Below are positions 5,453 to 6,159 of a DNA stretch of 6,159 nt, in pieces. Within the stretch, counting starts at the first letter, position 1; each line of letters begins with the position of its first letter. A program made the position numbers and the translations under genes. The notes under the pieces are model-generated. The model was not told where the DNA came from, did no database searches, and saw nothing but the letters and a program-made list of their open reading frames with translations. This DNA is from Rhodospirillaceae bacterium CCH5-H10 (GTDB lineage Bacteria > Pseudomonadota > Alphaproteobacteria > Reyranellales > Reyranellaceae): assembly GCA_001557035.1 (NCBI GenBank), contig LSKJ01000538.1, positions 1 through 6,159 on the forward strand. The letters run 5' to 3'.

Positions 5453-6064
5453 ATGCGAGACGGTACAAAAATAGAGAAAGAGCCGCGCCCACGCGGCCGT
5501 CCGCGCGAATTCATTACCAGCGAGGTATTGGACCGCGTCCGCGACGTCTTCCTGGCGAAGGGATTCGCCGCCGCCTCGCTCGACGAACTCTGCGCCGCCG
5601 CCGGCCTCAGCCGGCCGAGCCTCTACGCCGCCTTCGGCGACAAGGAGCAGCTCTACATCGGCATGCTGCGCCATGTCGGCGAGAAGAACGTCGAGGCAAT
5701 GGACGCGGTTCTGTCGGGACCGGAGCCGATCGAGCAGCGGCTCGGCCGGATCTACAAGGGCGCGATCGACATCTACACCAGGCCGCCGAACCGGCCGGGC
5801 TGCATCATCGTGGGCACGGCGACCGTCGAGGCGACCAGCCATCCCGCGATCGGCGCGACCGCCAACGAGATCCTCGCGAGCTTCGAGAAGGCCTTCGAGC
5901 GCGGCTTCGTCAAAAGCGACCTCAAGCCCTCCCCGACACCCGCGGAGCGCGCCAGCATGGCCGGCGCGATCCTCTATGCAACGGGCGTTCGCGCACGCCT
6001 CGGCGTGCCGGCGACGGAACTGCGGACCTTCACCAAGTCGATGATCCCGGTGATCTGCCGGTAG
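5453..6064 (+). CDS. TetR/AcrR family transcriptional regulator
   Basis: A 203-residue DNA-binding repressor or activator. It has a basic N-terminal arm (RPRGRPREF, 12-20), a first helix containing DVFLAKGF (31-38), and a TetR helix-turn-helix from about residue 42 to 68 with SLDELCAAAGLSRPSLYAAF followed by GDKEQLY. The remainder is helical, as expected for the ligand-binding and dimer domain. It includes PGCIIVGTATVEATSHP (115-131), a pattern seen in regulators with a conserved cysteine at this spot (C117). Other cysteines are C47 and C202. The length is normal for the family. The ATG at 5453 is chosen because AAGGA lies 5 bases upstream and the arm begins as usual; an earlier in-frame ATG at 5372 would run through the operator candidate. 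It is divergent from the DUF1127-GST pair, suggesting it controls them in response to a small, perhaps electrophilic, ligand. The ligand is unknown. Confidence 0.92.
   Translation: MRDGTKIEKEPRPRGRPREFITSEVLDRVRDVFLAKGFAAASLDELCAAAGLSRPSLYAAFGDKEQLYIGMLRHVGEKNVEAMDAVLSGPEPIEQRLGRIYKGAIDIYTRPPNRPGCIIVGTATVEATSHPAIGATANEILASFEKAFERGFVKSDLKPSPTPAERASMAGAILYATGVRARLGVPATELRTFTKSMIPVICR
5463..5474 (+). promoter_or_regulatory. Third copy of the operator half-site inside the TetR gene
   Basis: GTACAAAAATAG at codons 4-7 of the TetR gene matches the right arm of the upstream palindrome (GTACACAAATAC, 5414-5425) at 10 of 12 positions. Counting the preceding G instead of the final base, it is an 11 of 12 direct repeat starting 49 bases downstream. 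It stands out in an otherwise GC-rich coding start. It could be an auxiliary half-site for autoregulation, but chance or coding constraint (lysine codons) cannot be excluded. Confidence 0.3.
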
Positions 6065-6119
6065 GTCGCGGCCAAGCCGTCAGGCGCCTTCCGTTCAACA
6101 TCGCTCAACCGCACCACCT

Positions 6120-6156
6120 CATCCTGAGGAGGCCCGAAGGGCCGTCTCGAAGGATG
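6120..6156. repeat. Palindromic intergenic repeat downstream of TetR
   Basis: CATCCTGAGGAGGCCC (6120-6135) and GGGCCGTCTCGAAGGATG (6139-6156) form a near-continuous stem with a two-base bulge and a GAA loop. It shares the outer core CATCCTGAG...CGAAGGATG with the repeat at 734-821, but has a different centre. This form is familiar between genes in Bradyrhizobium/Reyranella-type genomes (general knowledge, not searched). It lies 55 bases after the TetR stop, and its right part may continue beyond the window. It could serve as a transcript end for TetR. No T-run is visible. Confidence 0.75.
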
Positions 6157-6159
6157 GGC

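Overview
The window looks like chromosomal DNA of a high-GC alphaproteobacterium. This rests on the GC-rich coding, a DUF1127 small protein, a beta-class glutathione S-transferase, and two palindromic intergenic repeats built on a CATCCTGAG...CGAAGGATG core, a type I associate with Reyranella, Bradyrhizobium and relatives. The genus is a guess, not a result. Eight protein-coding genes are supported. They are tightly packed, no gene-free stretch exceeds 160 bases, and I see no RNA gene, CRISPR array, phage gene or transposase.

Left part (1-3622), a probable small-molecule catabolic locus. A minus-strand block holds a FAH-superfamily 2-keto-4-pentenoate hydratase-like gene (828-1571). A palindromic repeat follows it, and then the N-terminal half of an MFS transporter that runs off the left edge (671 down to 1). 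Divergent from the hydratase, only 42 bases away, starts a plus-strand pair: a metal-dependent amidohydrolase (1614-2795) whose stop overlaps the start of a crotonase-fold protein (2792-3622) in an ATGA junction. A lyase/decarboxylase-type amidohydrolase, a crotonase, a 2-oxo-acid hydratase and an importer together suggest breakdown of an aromatic, alicyclic or similar carboxylic acid. The substrate cannot be read from the sequence. The crotonase lacks both glutamates of classical enoyl-CoA hydratases, so it is unlikely to be an ordinary hydratase.

Middle part (3627-4334). A minus-strand gene, convergent with the crotonase at a 4-base gap, encodes a secreted DUF4198 protein. Its predicted mature N-terminus is a histidine, which hints at metal binding in the periplasm.

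Right part (4454-6064), a probable regulated detoxification unit. A minus-strand pair, a DUF1127 protein and then a beta-class GST, is divergent from a TetR-family regulator gene. The 72-base gap is AT-rich and carries a 12+6+12 imperfect palindrome. A third copy of the half-site lies just inside the regulator gene. I read this as a candidate TetR operator for autoregulation and control of the GST pair. A second palindromic repeat closes the window.
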